DNA of 46,179 nt from Syntrophaceae bacterium (GTDB lineage: Bacteria > Desulfobacterota > Syntrophia > Syntrophales > Smithellaceae): the NCBI GenBank assembly GCA_003139775.1, contig PLGI01000137.1, positions 1-46,179 on the forward strand. Direction: 5' to 3'. The notes beneath the pieces were generated by a model. It was not told where the DNA came from and ran no database searches. It saw only the letters and a list, made by a program, of their open reading frames with translations. Below are positions 8,390 to 16,346 of this stretch, one piece after another (the stretch's first letter is position 1; every line of letters starts with the position of its first letter). Position numbers and translations under genes: made by a program.

Positions 8390-9592
8390 ATGGCAATCAG
8401 TACAATTCAGGAAGCAATCGAAGATATTCAAAACGGGAAAATGGTAATTCTCGTTGATGACGAAGACCGGGAAAATGAAGGCGATCTTTGCATGGCGGCG
8501 GAATTTATTTCGCCGGAAACAATCAACTTCATGGCCCGCTATGGCCGTGGTTTGATATGTTTGACTCTCAACGAAGAAATAGCGGATAAACTTCATCTGA
8601 AACAAATGGTTCAAGACAATCAGGCGCGTTTCGGAACGGCATTTACCGTTTCCATCGAAGCGCGACACGGTGTTTCCACCGGCATCTCCGCCGCCGACAG
8701 AGCGACAACAATTCATGCCGCTGTTAATCCCTTGTCCAAGCCGGAAGATTTAGTCAGCCCTGGCCATGTATTTCCGATCCGTGCCAAGCGGGGCGGTGTT
8801 TTAGTGCGCACCGGACAGACTGAAGGATCGGTAGATTTATGCCGCATAGCCGGCTTGACGCAGGCCGGTGTAATTTGTGAAATCATGAAAGATGACGGCA
8901 CAATGGCGCGGATGCCGGATTTGGAAATTTTTGCCCATGAACATAATATAAAAATTGTCACCATTGCCGATCTTATTGATTACCGGATGCAAAACGAATC
9001 TCTCATCAGACGAATGGCGGAAGCGACAATTCCTACCAGTTTTGGCGGTGATTTTAAAGTTATCGTTTACGAAAATGATGCTGATGACTGGCAGCACATT
9101 GCTTTGGTTAAAGGTGAAATTAAAGAAGAAGATGAAGTGCTGGTGCGTGTCCATTCAGAGTGTCTTACCGGCGATCTTTTTGGTTCCAAAAAATGTGACT
9201 GCGGCGATCAGCTCCATCGCGCGATGAGCATGGTGGAAAAAGAAGGAAAAGGCGTGATCGTTTACATGCGGCAGGAAGGCCGGGGAATCGGTCTCGTTAA
9301 CAAACTCAAAGCTTACGCCTTGCAGGAACAAGGACAAGATACGGTTGAGGCTAATATCGCCCTTGGATTTAAGGCGGATTTAAGAGATTACGGCATTGGA
9401 GCGCAAATCCTCGTTGATCTGGGTGTGCGCAAGATGCGATTATTAACTAATAACCCGAAGAAGATTGTCGGACTTGAAGGTTACGGAATCGAGATCACTC
9501 AACGAGTTCCTATTGAAATAAACCCAAACGAAGACAATATAAAGTATATGAAAACAAAACAAAAGAAGATGGGTCATATTTTAAAAATATAG
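8390..9592 (+). CDS. ribBA: Bifunctional DHBP synthase / GTP cyclohydrolase II
   Basis: N-terminal RibB makes 3,4-dihydroxy-2-butanone 4-phosphate ([17 protein letters not shown] near residue 25, [14 protein letters not shown] near 100). C-terminal RibA (about residues 205-400) opens GTP and has the zinc Cys set [18 protein letters not shown] plus [17 protein letters not shown]. Length 400 aa is typical for the fused enzyme. AAGGAT precedes the ATG. It is co-transcribed with ribE and ribH. No FMN riboswitch was found upstream in this cluster. Confidence 0.97.
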   Translation: MAISTIQEAIEDIQNGKMVILVDDEDRENEGDLCMAAEFISPETINFMARYGRGLICLTLNEEIADKLHLKQMVQDNQARFGTAFTVSIEARHGVSTGISAADRATTIHAAVNPLSKPEDLVSPGHVFPIRAKRGGVLVRTGQTEGSVDLCRIAGLTQAGVICEIMKDDGTMARMPDLEIFAHEHNIKIVTIADLIDYRMQNESLIRRMAEATIPTSFGGDFKVIVYENDADDWQHIALVKGEIKEEDEVLVRVHSECLTGDLFGSKKCDCGDQLHRAMSMVEKEGKGVIVYMRQEGRGIGLVNKLKAYALQEQGQDTVEANIALGFKADLRDYGIGAQILVDLGVRKMRLLTNNPKKIVGLEGYGIEITQRVPIEINPNEDNIKYMKTKQKKMGHILKI

Positions 9593-9629
9593 TTAGAGAA
9601 AAATTCAAACATAAGGATGGTAATAGACA

Positions 9630-10094
9630 ATGCCGAAAATAATTGAAGGAAAAATCGTCGCCAAGGGAATGAAATTTGGCATCGTAGCCAGCCGTTTTAA
9701 CGATTTTATTTGCGGCAGGTTAATTGAAGGAACCATCGACGCATTGATGAGAGCAGGCACGGAAGAAAAAGATATCGCAATCTATAAAGTTCCCGGATCT
9801 TTTGAATTGCCGCTCACGGCGAAAAAATTAGCAAAAAGCGCTCGTTTTGACGCCATAATTTGTTTAGGCGCCATAATTCGCGGCGCGACTCCGCATTTCG
9901 AGTATATAAGCGCCGAAGTATCCAAAGGCATTGCCAGCGTTGGTCTCGAAACAGAAGTTCCTGTTATTTTCGGTGTGTTGACAACGGATACAATTGAACA
10001 AGCGATTGAACGCGCGGGAACGAAGTCGGGAAATAAAGGCGCCGATGCGGCGATGACGGCAATAGAAATGGTTGATTTATTCAAGAAGATTTAA
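9630..10094 (+). CDS. ribH: 6,7-dimethyl-8-ribityllumazine synthase
   Basis: Condenses the RibA/RibD product with the RibB product to form lumazine. Family motifs seen are [47 protein letters not shown] and [16 protein letters not shown]. Length 154 aa is normal. AAGGATGG precedes the ATG. It sits between ribBA and nusB, the standard order. Confidence 0.97.
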   Translation: MPKIIEGKIVAKGMKFGIVASRFNDFICGRLIEGTIDALMRAGTEEKDIAIYKVPGSFELPLTAKKLAKSARFDAIICLGAIIRGATPHFEYISAEVSKGIASVGLETEVPVIFGVLTTDTIEQAIERAGTKSGNKGADAAMTAIEMVDLFKKI

Positions 10095-10180
10095 GGTTAA
10101 ACTGCCATCCTGTTATGGCAAGAATATCAATAGAGAATGTAGCAATCTGATGATGTTGCTCTTTGAGGTTTAAGGATTAA

Positions 10181-10636
10181 ATGCGTGGGCGGAGAAAGGC
10201 ACGAGAAATTGCCTTACAGGTTCTTTACGGTCTTAATTTTGTGGATATTGATGTGCAGAAGGCTTTAGATCTTTTCTGGGGTAATTTTGTTGCTCCAAAA
10301 ACGGCTAAAGAATTTGCGGCATTTCTGGTGCAGGGCACATGTGAACACAAGGAGGAACTGGATAAGCTTATTGCCGATTGTTCGGATAACTGGTCGCTGG
10401 GACGGATGTCCAAAGTAGATATAAATATTTTGCGTCTGGCTGTATTTGAGTTTCTCTACTGTGAAGATATTCCGCCGAAAGTTACTTTAAACGAAGCCGT
10501 TGATCTGGGAAAGACTTTTGGTTCGGAAAATTCCGGCTCTTTTATTAACGGCATATTGGACGCGCTTAATCTGAAATTAAACAAAAAAAATGCAACTAAC
10601 CTTCTCGACAGAAAATCCAGACCTTCCAAAACATAA
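10181..10636 (+). CDS. nusB: Transcription antitermination protein NusB
   Basis: RNA-binding antitermination factor acting with NusE/S10 on boxA. The N-terminus RRKAREIALQVLYGL and the C-terminal region VTLNEAVDLGKTFGSENSGS with FINGILDAL are diagnostic. Length 151 aa is normal. It follows ribH by 86 bp. Its last 47 bp overlap the start of the M17-like ORF in another frame. Confidence 0.96.
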   Translation: MRGRRKAREIALQVLYGLNFVDIDVQKALDLFWGNFVAPKTAKEFAAFLVQGTCEHKEELDKLIADCSDNWSLGRMSKVDINILRLAVFEFLYCEDIPPKVTLNEAVDLGKTFGSENSGSFINGILDALNLKLNKKNATNLLDRKSRPSKT

Positions 10637-11159
10637 ATGTTTAGCGTTGGGTATTTTTGCAGACGAAAAGCCGCCGCGCGGGATTTGCGGCTTTATCGAC
10701 TGGCGTCTCAACGGCATGATTTCGAGAGAAATTAAGCAAGGAAGAATCAGCGGAGAAATTAAGGAAAAGATAGTTATTCCCTTTCCCCAACGCATTGGCG
10801 CCGAAATGCTGCTTCTTTTTGGTCTTGGAAATAGTTATGATATAAATTACGATAAGATTTATAATGCCGCTTACCTTATTGCGGAAGCTGTCGATGGAAT
10901 GTCTCTGAATAGCTTTGCTTTTGAAATTTGTGGAGAAGACCGCTCCAGCCTCGTCACCGCGAATATCGCGGAAGCGATGGTTACCGGAATTTTTGATTTT
11001 TTATCCGCGGATATAGAAAAAATCGCCAACATGTCTGCCTGTATTGTTACTTCTCCCGCCCATCTTCAGGAAGTATCAGCAGGCATTAAACAATTCAAGA
11101 CCAATGTGAATGATAAGGGCTCTGTGGTTTTTGGCGAATTAGAAAATAGTTTCGCTTGA
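10590..11159 (+). CDS. Stand-alone M17 (leucyl aminopeptidase) N-terminal-domain protein
   Basis: The 189 aa resemble the N-terminal macro-like domain of M17 leucyl aminopeptidases (motif VIPFPQRIGAEMLLLFGLG). The C-terminal catalytic domain with the two-metal site is entirely absent, so no peptidase activity is expected. The ORF overlaps nusB by 47 bp and has no clear ribosome-binding site, suggesting coupled translation. Its stop codon TGA coincides with the first bases of a short inverted-repeat element. It may be a genuine small M17-N protein or the remnant of a longer gene cut by that element; no catalytic-domain remnant was seen downstream. Confidence 0.7.
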   Translation: MQLTFSTENPDLPKHKCLALGIFADEKPPRGICGFIDWRLNGMISREIKQGRISGEIKEKIVIPFPQRIGAEMLLLFGLGNSYDINYDKIYNAAYLIAEAVDGMSLNSFAFEICGEDRSSLVTANIAEAMVTGIFDFLSADIEKIANMSACIVTSPAHLQEVSAGIKQFKTNVNDKGSVVFGELENSFA

Positions 11160-11282
11160 TACCAATTCGCTTTCTTCGGCTAACTTTATTGGCATCGTCG
11201 TCGGCTTCCTCAACGTATTATTAATACGCCTCGTCGCCTCCTTCTTGCCGCCTCGTTATCCATTGAAATCGAAATGGTATGA
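11157..11282. repeat. MITE-like element with 18-bp imperfect terminal inverted repeats
   Basis: Left end TGATACCAATTCGCTTTC and the reverse complement of the right end, TCATACCATTTCGATTTC, match at 15 of 18 positions. The ~126-bp interior contains CCTCAACGTATTATTAATA followed by CGCCTCG, a word shared with repeats near 780 and 22810. It has no coding capacity. It supplies the stop codon of the preceding ORF. Confidence 0.7.
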
Positions 11283-11292
11283 TACATTCTGC

Positions 11293-11322
11293 AACCATTA
11301 TTTTTCAATAGTCAAAGGCAGA
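11293..11322. repeat. 30-bp direct repeat, copy 1
   Basis: The word TTTCAATAGTCAAAGGCAGA and the bases before it match the copy at 12040-12069 with one difference over 30 bp. The pair brackets the hypothetical gene at 11371-12021. Near the second copy the sequence continues CCCGACCCC, so the reverse complement reads GGGGTCGGGTCTGCC, which resembles REP-like words often seen near Y1 (RAYT) transposases. Confidence 0.75.
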
Positions 11323-11370
11323 TTCGTCCCTTGTGTTGCCTGAGAACTATTATGGATGATGATTAGGGAG

Positions 11371-12021
11371 TCAGGAACAAAGCGCATACATTTCAGTCGA
11401 GATTTCTGCCGCCTGCTTTACATATTCCTGCAGTTTCCGCGGTGAAATTGTTTGACCCCAGCGATAGATCACCAGTGAATGCTGAAAGCCCTCGATGGTC
11501 CATTTTCCTTTTTGCAGTTTCTGGAAAAATTGAGGATTGGCTTTGGAAAAAGTTTGCATTGCCCATTGCGGGTCGCCGGATGATAAACGAAGCGAGCCCA
11601 TATCTTTCTCGCGTCCCGGGACCTTCAATTCGTCTCCGCAGGTTCTCTGGTTGATCACGTGCGACCAGTCGGACGGCTTCAATTGGAACTTCGGCATCGT
11701 TACTTGCGGGTTCTTCACGATTACCGTGGATTGATAAAACCAGTTTTTCCCGGCCCCGATATAAAGATCGAAAAATCCCGCATCATATCCATTAATCTCT
11801 CCCCGCAAAATTACAAAATATTTGTTGTGGGTAGGATTGATCAGCGGAACCAATACGACCGGCAATATTTCTCCCTGCGCCAGACGATGAAATCCCAACG
11901 ATTTTCCGGCCTCGGTAATGGCTCGCTTGTGCCACTTTTCCCATGATATAATAATTACGATGGTAAGAACGATGAGCCCGATTAATCCGCACATTACGGC
12001 GATGGAGACGCCATTTTTCAT
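11371..12021 (-). CDS. Hypothetical membrane-anchored protein
   Basis: I do not recognise a family. The 216-aa protein has one N-terminal hydrophobic segment (about residues 6-26, IAVMCGLIGLIVLTIVIIIS) followed by a basic, aromatic-rich soluble domain containing no obvious catalytic motif. A single-pass, membrane-anchored topology is likely. It is bracketed by 30-bp direct repeats, which suggests insertion as a cassette or past duplication. Neighbours give no functional hint. Confidence 0.6.
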   Translation of the reverse strand: MKNGVSIAVMCGLIGLIVLTIVIIISWEKWHKRAITEAGKSLGFHRLAQGEILPVVLVPLINPTHNKYFVILRGEINGYDAGFFDLYIGAGKNWFYQSTVIVKNPQVTMPKFQLKPSDWSHVINQRTCGDELKVPGREKDMGSLRLSSGDPQWAMQTFSKANPQFFQKLQKGKWTIEGFQHSLVIYRWGQTISPRKLQEYVKQAAEISTEMYALCS

Positions 12022-12039
12022 ATATTAATTTCCTCCGGT

Positions 12040-12069
12040 AACCATTATTTCTCAATAGTCAAAGGCAGA
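12040..12069. repeat. 30-bp direct repeat, copy 2
   Basis: Second copy of the repeat at 11293-11322, with one mismatch (TTTCTCAATAG versus TTTTTCAATAG). It lies just upstream of the start of the minus-strand hypothetical gene. Confidence 0.75.
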
Positions 12070-12131
12070 CCCGACCCCCGTTGTTCACTTGCTTTCGAAC
12101 TTATTTGCCGAAACACCAACGGTCGATTGTT

Positions 12132-12386
12132 TTATTTACCCATTCCTACGGCAATCCATGCGGCAAGTGCGCTGAACAACGATGCGATTGCAGAAATGAG
12201 AGCCACTATCCACAGCTTGTGTTCTCTTGCCGACCGTTGTGCTTCAATGAAACGCCGCTGCAATTCGAAATCGGTTGCGCGTGGGCGGTTGCCAGACGAG
12301 CTTTGAGTCCTTGGCTCACCCGTGATGTCGATTCCCAATTCTTGGCATTGTTTTTCGAGATCATCGGCAATTGGCAGTTTCTTCAT
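12132..12386 (-). CDS. Small hypothetical membrane protein
   Basis: 84-aa protein with a charged N-terminal half (ELQRRFIEAQRSAREHK, probably helical) and one C-terminal transmembrane helix (WIVALISAIASLFSALAAWI). A tail-anchored topology is suggested. AGGAGAAACACA lies directly before the ATG on the minus strand, supporting translation. No family was recognised. It lies on the same strand as the neighbouring hypothetical gene and the peptide-binding protein. Confidence 0.6.
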   Translation of the reverse strand: MKKLPIADDLEKQCQELGIDITGEPRTQSSSGNRPRATDFELQRRFIEAQRSAREHKLWIVALISAIASLFSALAAWIAVGMGK

Positions 12387-12493
12387 GTTGTGTTTCTCCT
12401 AAATCGAACAATTAATATACGAACGTCGCTTTTTCCGATAAATTTTTTATCAATCTAATACGTGTCGCTTTTCTGCAACCTCAATAATTAATG

Positions 12494-12585
12494 AACTACC
12501 CCGCAGCAAGCTACGGGGTATCAAAAGCCTCTATAAGGAATAGGCCTTTCGTAGCAAGCTAAGGGGAATTAACCCCAAACAAGAT
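12494..12585. repeat. Hairpin repeats with AGCAAGCT loops
   Basis: TACCCCG and CGGGGTA flank the loop CAGCAAGCTA. A second unit nearby contains CGTAGCAAGCTAAGGGG followed by GGGGAATTAACCCC. The AGCAAGCT loop word recurs in repeats near 20880 and 24175. The position is just 3' of the minus-strand peptide-binding gene, and the 225-bp gap has no other content. Confidence 0.6.
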
Positions 12586-12611
12586 TAAAATAAATCCCGT
12601 ATTGAAAGTTC

Positions 12612-14246
12612 TTATCTGGTCATGGTGTATTTTTGTTCGTCTTTCGGGACGTACCATTTGATGAAGTTGTATTCCAGGCCGATAGGCGCGGGCTCAATGC
12701 CCCGGAAACGATTGTGGGTGATGACCAGAGCATCGGGTACGTAAAGAAAAGTATAGGGTTGATCTTCCGCGAGGATTTCCTGAAAGCGGTCATAATATTT
12801 TTTTCTTTCCTTTTGGTCGAAGGTGCTGCGTCCTTTTACCAGCATTTCGTCCGCTTCCGGATTATTATAGGAAATAAAGTTCAGCTCTTCCGGCTTTGTT
12901 TTGCTGGAGTGCCAGACATCATAAGCATCGGGATCAAGCGGAATAGTCCAACCGAGAATCACGGCATCGAAACGGCGTTTGTTGATAAAGTTCGTCACAA
13001 ATGCCGACCATTCCAGAATTCGTATTTTTACCGTGATGCCGATATCCTTGAGCTGCCGCTGAATGATTTCCACGCATTTCTGCCGCGTCTCATTGCCCTG
13101 ATTGGTGACTATTTCAAAAACAAATGGCTTGCCGTCTTTTTCCAAAACGCCGTCGCTGTTCAATTTTGTCCAGCCTGCCTCACGCAGCAGTTCGCGCGCC
13201 TTTTGCGGGTTGTAATTGTAGTTTTGAACTTTATCATTGTAAGCCCAGCTGCCAGGCTTGTAAGGGCCGGTTGCCGGTTTACCTAAGCCCAGCAGTACGC
13301 CGCTGATAATTTCATCTTTGTTAATGGCATACGAAATTGCCTGCCTCACTCTCTTGTCGGTAAAAAGCGGGTTTTTCAGATTGTAACCAAGATAGGTGTA
13401 AGCAAAGCTGAGATATCGATATTTATTAAAATTATTTTTAAACAAATTGTTTTCTGTCTGCCGTGTGTATTGCAGAGGCGTCAGGCCCATCATGCCGAGG
13501 TTCTGGGCGCGCAACTCCAGAAACATCGTGGCGGTATCGGGAATAATTCGCGTGATCTGTCCATCGATATAGGGCCGTCCTTCAAAATAATCAGGATTGG
13601 ACACAAGAACGATTTTCTGTCCGGCCACCCATTCCTTGAATTTGTAAGGCCCGGTGCCGATAGGATAGCGCGCCAGCGGACTTTTGGTAATATCCTTGCC
13701 CAAAAGTAAATGCCGGGGCAGGATGGAACTGCTCCAGCTGATCAGGGCAGGGGCAAAAGGTTTATCGTAAGTCACCCGGAAAGTATAATCGTCAAGCGCT
13801 TCAGCTTTTTTTACCGCTCTGAAATCTTCCGCGTAAGCTGTGGGTGTTTTCGGATCAACAGTTACCTGATAGGTATAGAGAACATCGGCGGCGGTAAATG
13901 GTTGGCCGTCGTGCCATTTCACGTTCTTGCGCAGATGAAAAGTAATGACCAGACCCTGGGCAGTTATATCCCAGGATTCGGCCAGATCGCCCACAATGTT
14001 CATATCCTTGTCGTATTTGACAAGGCCGTTGTAAACCATTCCGGCAATACTGTGCGAAGACGAATCAGAAGCCAGAAGCGGAATCAAATTGCTGGCGTCG
14101 CCGATTTCGCCTCTGACCAGTATATCTCCATAAGCAGGTTGTTTGGCTGATAAAGGCTGTGCCTTATCTGCCGCGGGCTTTTTATCGCATGCGGTAAAAG
14201 ATATGATGATCAGAGATAAAAAAAATAGATGACTAAATTTGCGCAT
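12612..14246 (-). CDS. ABC transporter peptide-binding lipoprotein (SBP_bac_5 family)
   Basis: Extracytoplasmic solute-binding protein of oligopeptide/dipeptide ABC importers, 544 aa. The N-terminus is a lipoprotein signal peptide (hydrophobic stretch ending SFTACDKK, with the lipidated Cys in FTAC). Family features seen are DLAESWDITAQGLVITFHLR, VKWHDGQPFTAADVLYT, and a later VRQAISYAINKDEIISG. No permease or ATPase gene is adjacent, so it is an orphan binding protein or works with components encoded elsewhere. Substrate unknown. Confidence 0.92.
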   Translation of the reverse strand: MRKFSHLFFLSLIIISFTACDKKPAADKAQPLSAKQPAYGDILVRGEIGDASNLIPLLASDSSSHSIAGMVYNGLVKYDKDMNIVGDLAESWDITAQGLVITFHLRKNVKWHDGQPFTAADVLYTYQVTVDPKTPTAYAEDFRAVKKAEALDDYTFRVTYDKPFAPALISWSSSILPRHLLLGKDITKSPLARYPIGTGPYKFKEWVAGQKIVLVSNPDYFEGRPYIDGQITRIIPDTATMFLELRAQNLGMMGLTPLQYTRQTENNLFKNNFNKYRYLSFAYTYLGYNLKNPLFTDKRVRQAISYAINKDEIISGVLLGLGKPATGPYKPGSWAYNDKVQNYNYNPQKARELLREAGWTKLNSDGVLEKDGKPFVFEIVTNQGNETRQKCVEIIQRQLKDIGITVKIRILEWSAFVTNFINKRRFDAVILGWTIPLDPDAYDVWHSSKTKPEELNFISYNNPEADEMLVKGRSTFDQKERKKYYDRFQEILAEDQPYTFLYVPDALVITHNRFRGIEPAPIGLEYNFIKWYVPKDEQKYTMTR

Positions 14247-14327
14247 GAAAGTAAATTAGCGCAGTAATCAAACCATTGCAATAAAATTTTTATTGTGAAA
14301 CTCCAATTCCGAAAGCGAATAACCTAA

Positions 14328-14483
14328 TACCAAGTTGCTTTCAAATATTAAGATATGAATTTTTGAAAGCTTACTTGGTATTATGCCAAATCAATCAACT
14401 TTAATGAAACTCAGATATTACAAGCGAAGCACGGTAATATCTGTAAGTTGAATTATCCCACATGCGAAGCTTAGTGGGACTAT
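14328..14483. repeat. Inverted repeat and hairpin array, part 1
   Basis: An inverted repeat ATACCAAGTTGCTTTCAAA...TTTGAAAGC/ACTTGGTAT at 14328-14383 is followed by the array TTTAATGAAACTC, AGATATTAC/GTAATATCT with loop AAGCGAAGCACG, AAGTTGAATTATCCCA, then CCCACATGCGAAGCTTAGTGGG. The same modules occur at 21050-21130 and 25830-25915. Confidence 0.85.
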
Positions 14484-14489
14484 CTTATT

Positions 14490-14700
14490 GTCTGATACCT
14501 AATTGGTATAAATACCCTGAAGGGCGCCATGGGGTTACTATAGGCGCAGCGGAATTGATAAGTTGTAATGAGACTCGCTGAAAACGAACGGAGTGAAGTT
14601 TGAGGCGTTAGTCGAATTATCCCGCGAAGCGGAAGGTAATGAGACCCAAGCTCTGGAAACAAAGTGCACCGAAGTTTGCAGGTCGAATTATCCCGAATAA
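14490..14700. repeat. Hairpin array, part 2
   Basis: Two further units with the linkers TAATGAGACTCG, GTAATGAGACCCAAGCT and GTCGAATTATCCCG are seen (twice each), with loops AACGAACGGAGTGAAG and AAACAAAGTGCACCGAAG. The dyad ATACCCTGAAGGGC at 14512 is embedded. The 512-bp gap between the two flanking minus-strand genes is entirely repeat material with no coding evidence. Confidence 0.85.
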
Positions 14701-14758
14701 GTGGGATATAGTAACCAGCAGTTTGCTGCGAAATGTCTCCAAAGCTTGTTTCGGGGTT

Positions 14759-16042
14759 TCATACCCGTGGTTCTCGATCGTGTTGCGTATGCGGATCATT
14801 GTGTTTCTTATGCGGCTTATGGGCTTTGGGAGTTTTCTTTATTTGGCGGCGAACATTATTCTGTTTAAATTTGTCGAAAAATTCTTTTGAGGCAAGATAT
14901 TTATCCGCAAAAGAAACTATGAAGGATTCCTTATGCTTCGGCGGAACCAGCGTGAGGGGCCACATATGTTTTCTGATGATATCTTCTTCGATATCATTCA
15001 AAATAAAATGTTTTTTGGCATTGGCGATGGCGATTTTGGGATGTTCGATGCCGTGGAATTTTTCCGCAGGAAGGTCCGGAACGTCATGATTCCTCCAGTC
15101 GTACAGGAAAAAATCATGAAGGAGCGCCCCGCGGGCGGCGGATTGATAATCGAGCTTCAGAAACTTGCATGCCCTGTAGGAGAAATAAGACACATCCATA
15201 ACGTGATCGTAAATTGAAGAATTATGATGTTGATGCAGTTTGAGTTTCATGAATTCATCATGCGTGTAAATATCTTTAGTTATATCGTAAAATTCATCTT
15301 CAAATGGCTTCCGTCCCTCCATGTTCAACCTGATCTTACTAAGAATAGATTTTAAAAACGTGCTAATCCTGTTCTTGATCTCCATGTCGATGTTGTTATC
15401 GATATACCTTCTCAGATTGGGGTACGCGGAGCGGAGCCGTTTAAAGGAACTAAATATCTTCTCAATTTCAGCGTCACTCAGATTAAAATATTCAGAATAC
15501 AGATACGAGATCTTTCTCCTGAAAGCGGTAATCGTGGCGATAGAAAAAACGAAGTCCGTCACGCCATAAATTAGGAGTACAATGGAAATAACGCGTAGAA
15601 ATGATCCGTCTTGCGCCTGCACATGCCGTAAAACAGCCGGATGGATAAAGGTGATGAATATCAGAGCCAGGGCTGTCCAGCACAGTGAAAAAAGCAGAGA
15701 GACTCTTCCATGTATATTAAATCTGCTGTCTGAATAGTCCCACAATTTTAATTTGAATACTTTTTCGAAAATGAAGCCTGTGAAATATTCGGTTAAGGTC
15801 AAAACAATGCCGTACACGATCAGCTTGATTGGCAGTGGCCAGGGATGGATCAGAAATGTCAGAATGATGATGAAAGCAGCCCCGAACCCATAGATGGAAA
15901 TGAACGGCCCATATAAAAAACCGGGGTTGATAAATTGGCGTTCGGAGATGGACCTGTATACGGCTTCTATGATCCACCCCATGAACGAGTAGATTGCAAA
16001 AAGGACGATAGCTTGGGATATGCTTATATTATCAAATATCAT
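14759..16042 (-). CDS. CmpB-type membrane protein fused to an HD-domain hydrolase
   Basis: 427 aa. The N-terminal ~190 residues match the putative ABC-transporter type IV/CmpB membrane family: SFMGWIIEAVYRS, then NPGFLYGPFISIYGFGA, with about five to six hydrophobic helices. After a charged linker, residues ~270-390 form an HD-type metal phosphohydrolase with HHNSSIYDHVMDVS, the pair GALLHDFFLYDW, and HPKIAIANA with HMWP. The C-terminal tail is Lys/His-rich (KAHKPHKKHNDPHTQHD). The fusion suggests a membrane-tethered phosphohydrolase; substrate unknown. It is transcribed divergently from the hydrogenase genes. Confidence 0.8.
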   Translation of the reverse strand: MIFDNISISQAIVLFAIYSFMGWIIEAVYRSISERQFINPGFLYGPFISIYGFGAAFIIILTFLIHPWPLPIKLIVYGIVLTLTEYFTGFIFEKVFKLKLWDYSDSRFNIHGRVSLLFSLCWTALALIFITFIHPAVLRHVQAQDGSFLRVISIVLLIYGVTDFVFSIATITAFRRKISYLYSEYFNLSDAEIEKIFSSFKRLRSAYPNLRRYIDNNIDMEIKNRISTFLKSILSKIRLNMEGRKPFEDEFYDITKDIYTHDEFMKLKLHQHHNSSIYDHVMDVSYFSYRACKFLKLDYQSAARGALLHDFFLYDWRNHDVPDLPAEKFHGIEHPKIAIANAKKHFILNDIEEDIIRKHMWPLTLVPPKHKESFIVSFADKYLASKEFFDKFKQNNVRRQIKKTPKAHKPHKKHNDPHTQHDREPRV

Positions 16043-16154
16043 TATGATATCTTCATCACATTTTAAGAATTTAAAATCAATGTCTTGTCTTTAACTTGAA
16101 ATTTAGCATTCTGAGTGCATAATATATAATTAATTAAACGGATTGGATGTAGTG

Positions 16155-16181
16155 TCTATAATATTAGTGACCAGTTGTCAA
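16155..16181 (-). promoter_or_regulatory. Possible promoter for the CmpB-HD gene
   Basis: On the minus strand TTGACA is followed by TATAGA with a short 15-bp spacer, or TAGACA at 17 bp. The site lies about 110 bp upstream of the gene. Spacer length is not ideal. Confidence 0.4.
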
Positions 16182-16226
16182 TGAATCTCTATTATTATGT
16201 GCTTCCTACACATTTTGTTTTTTTTA

Positions 16227-16255
16227 TTGACAAGAAAGGAATGTCCATACATAAT
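16227..16255 (+). promoter_or_regulatory. Sigma-70-type promoter for the hydrogenase operon
   Basis: TTGACA, 17-bp spacer, CATAAT; about 90 bp upstream of the first hydrogenase gene. Near-consensus hexamers with optimal spacing. The rest of the 300-bp divergent intergenic region shows no gene. Confidence 0.65.
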
Positions 16256-16346
16256 ACTAAACCGCAGTAAGTAATTAACATAAACTGGATCATTCATTAT
16301 TACGTAAAAGCATAAAATGGTTAATGATAAGGAGGCGAGGCAAAAG

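Noticed and set aside
14480-14890. Small ORFs in the repeat block before the CmpB-HD gene
   Set aside because: They translate hairpin-repeat sequence, and similar frames occur in other arrays; no ribosome-binding site or family.
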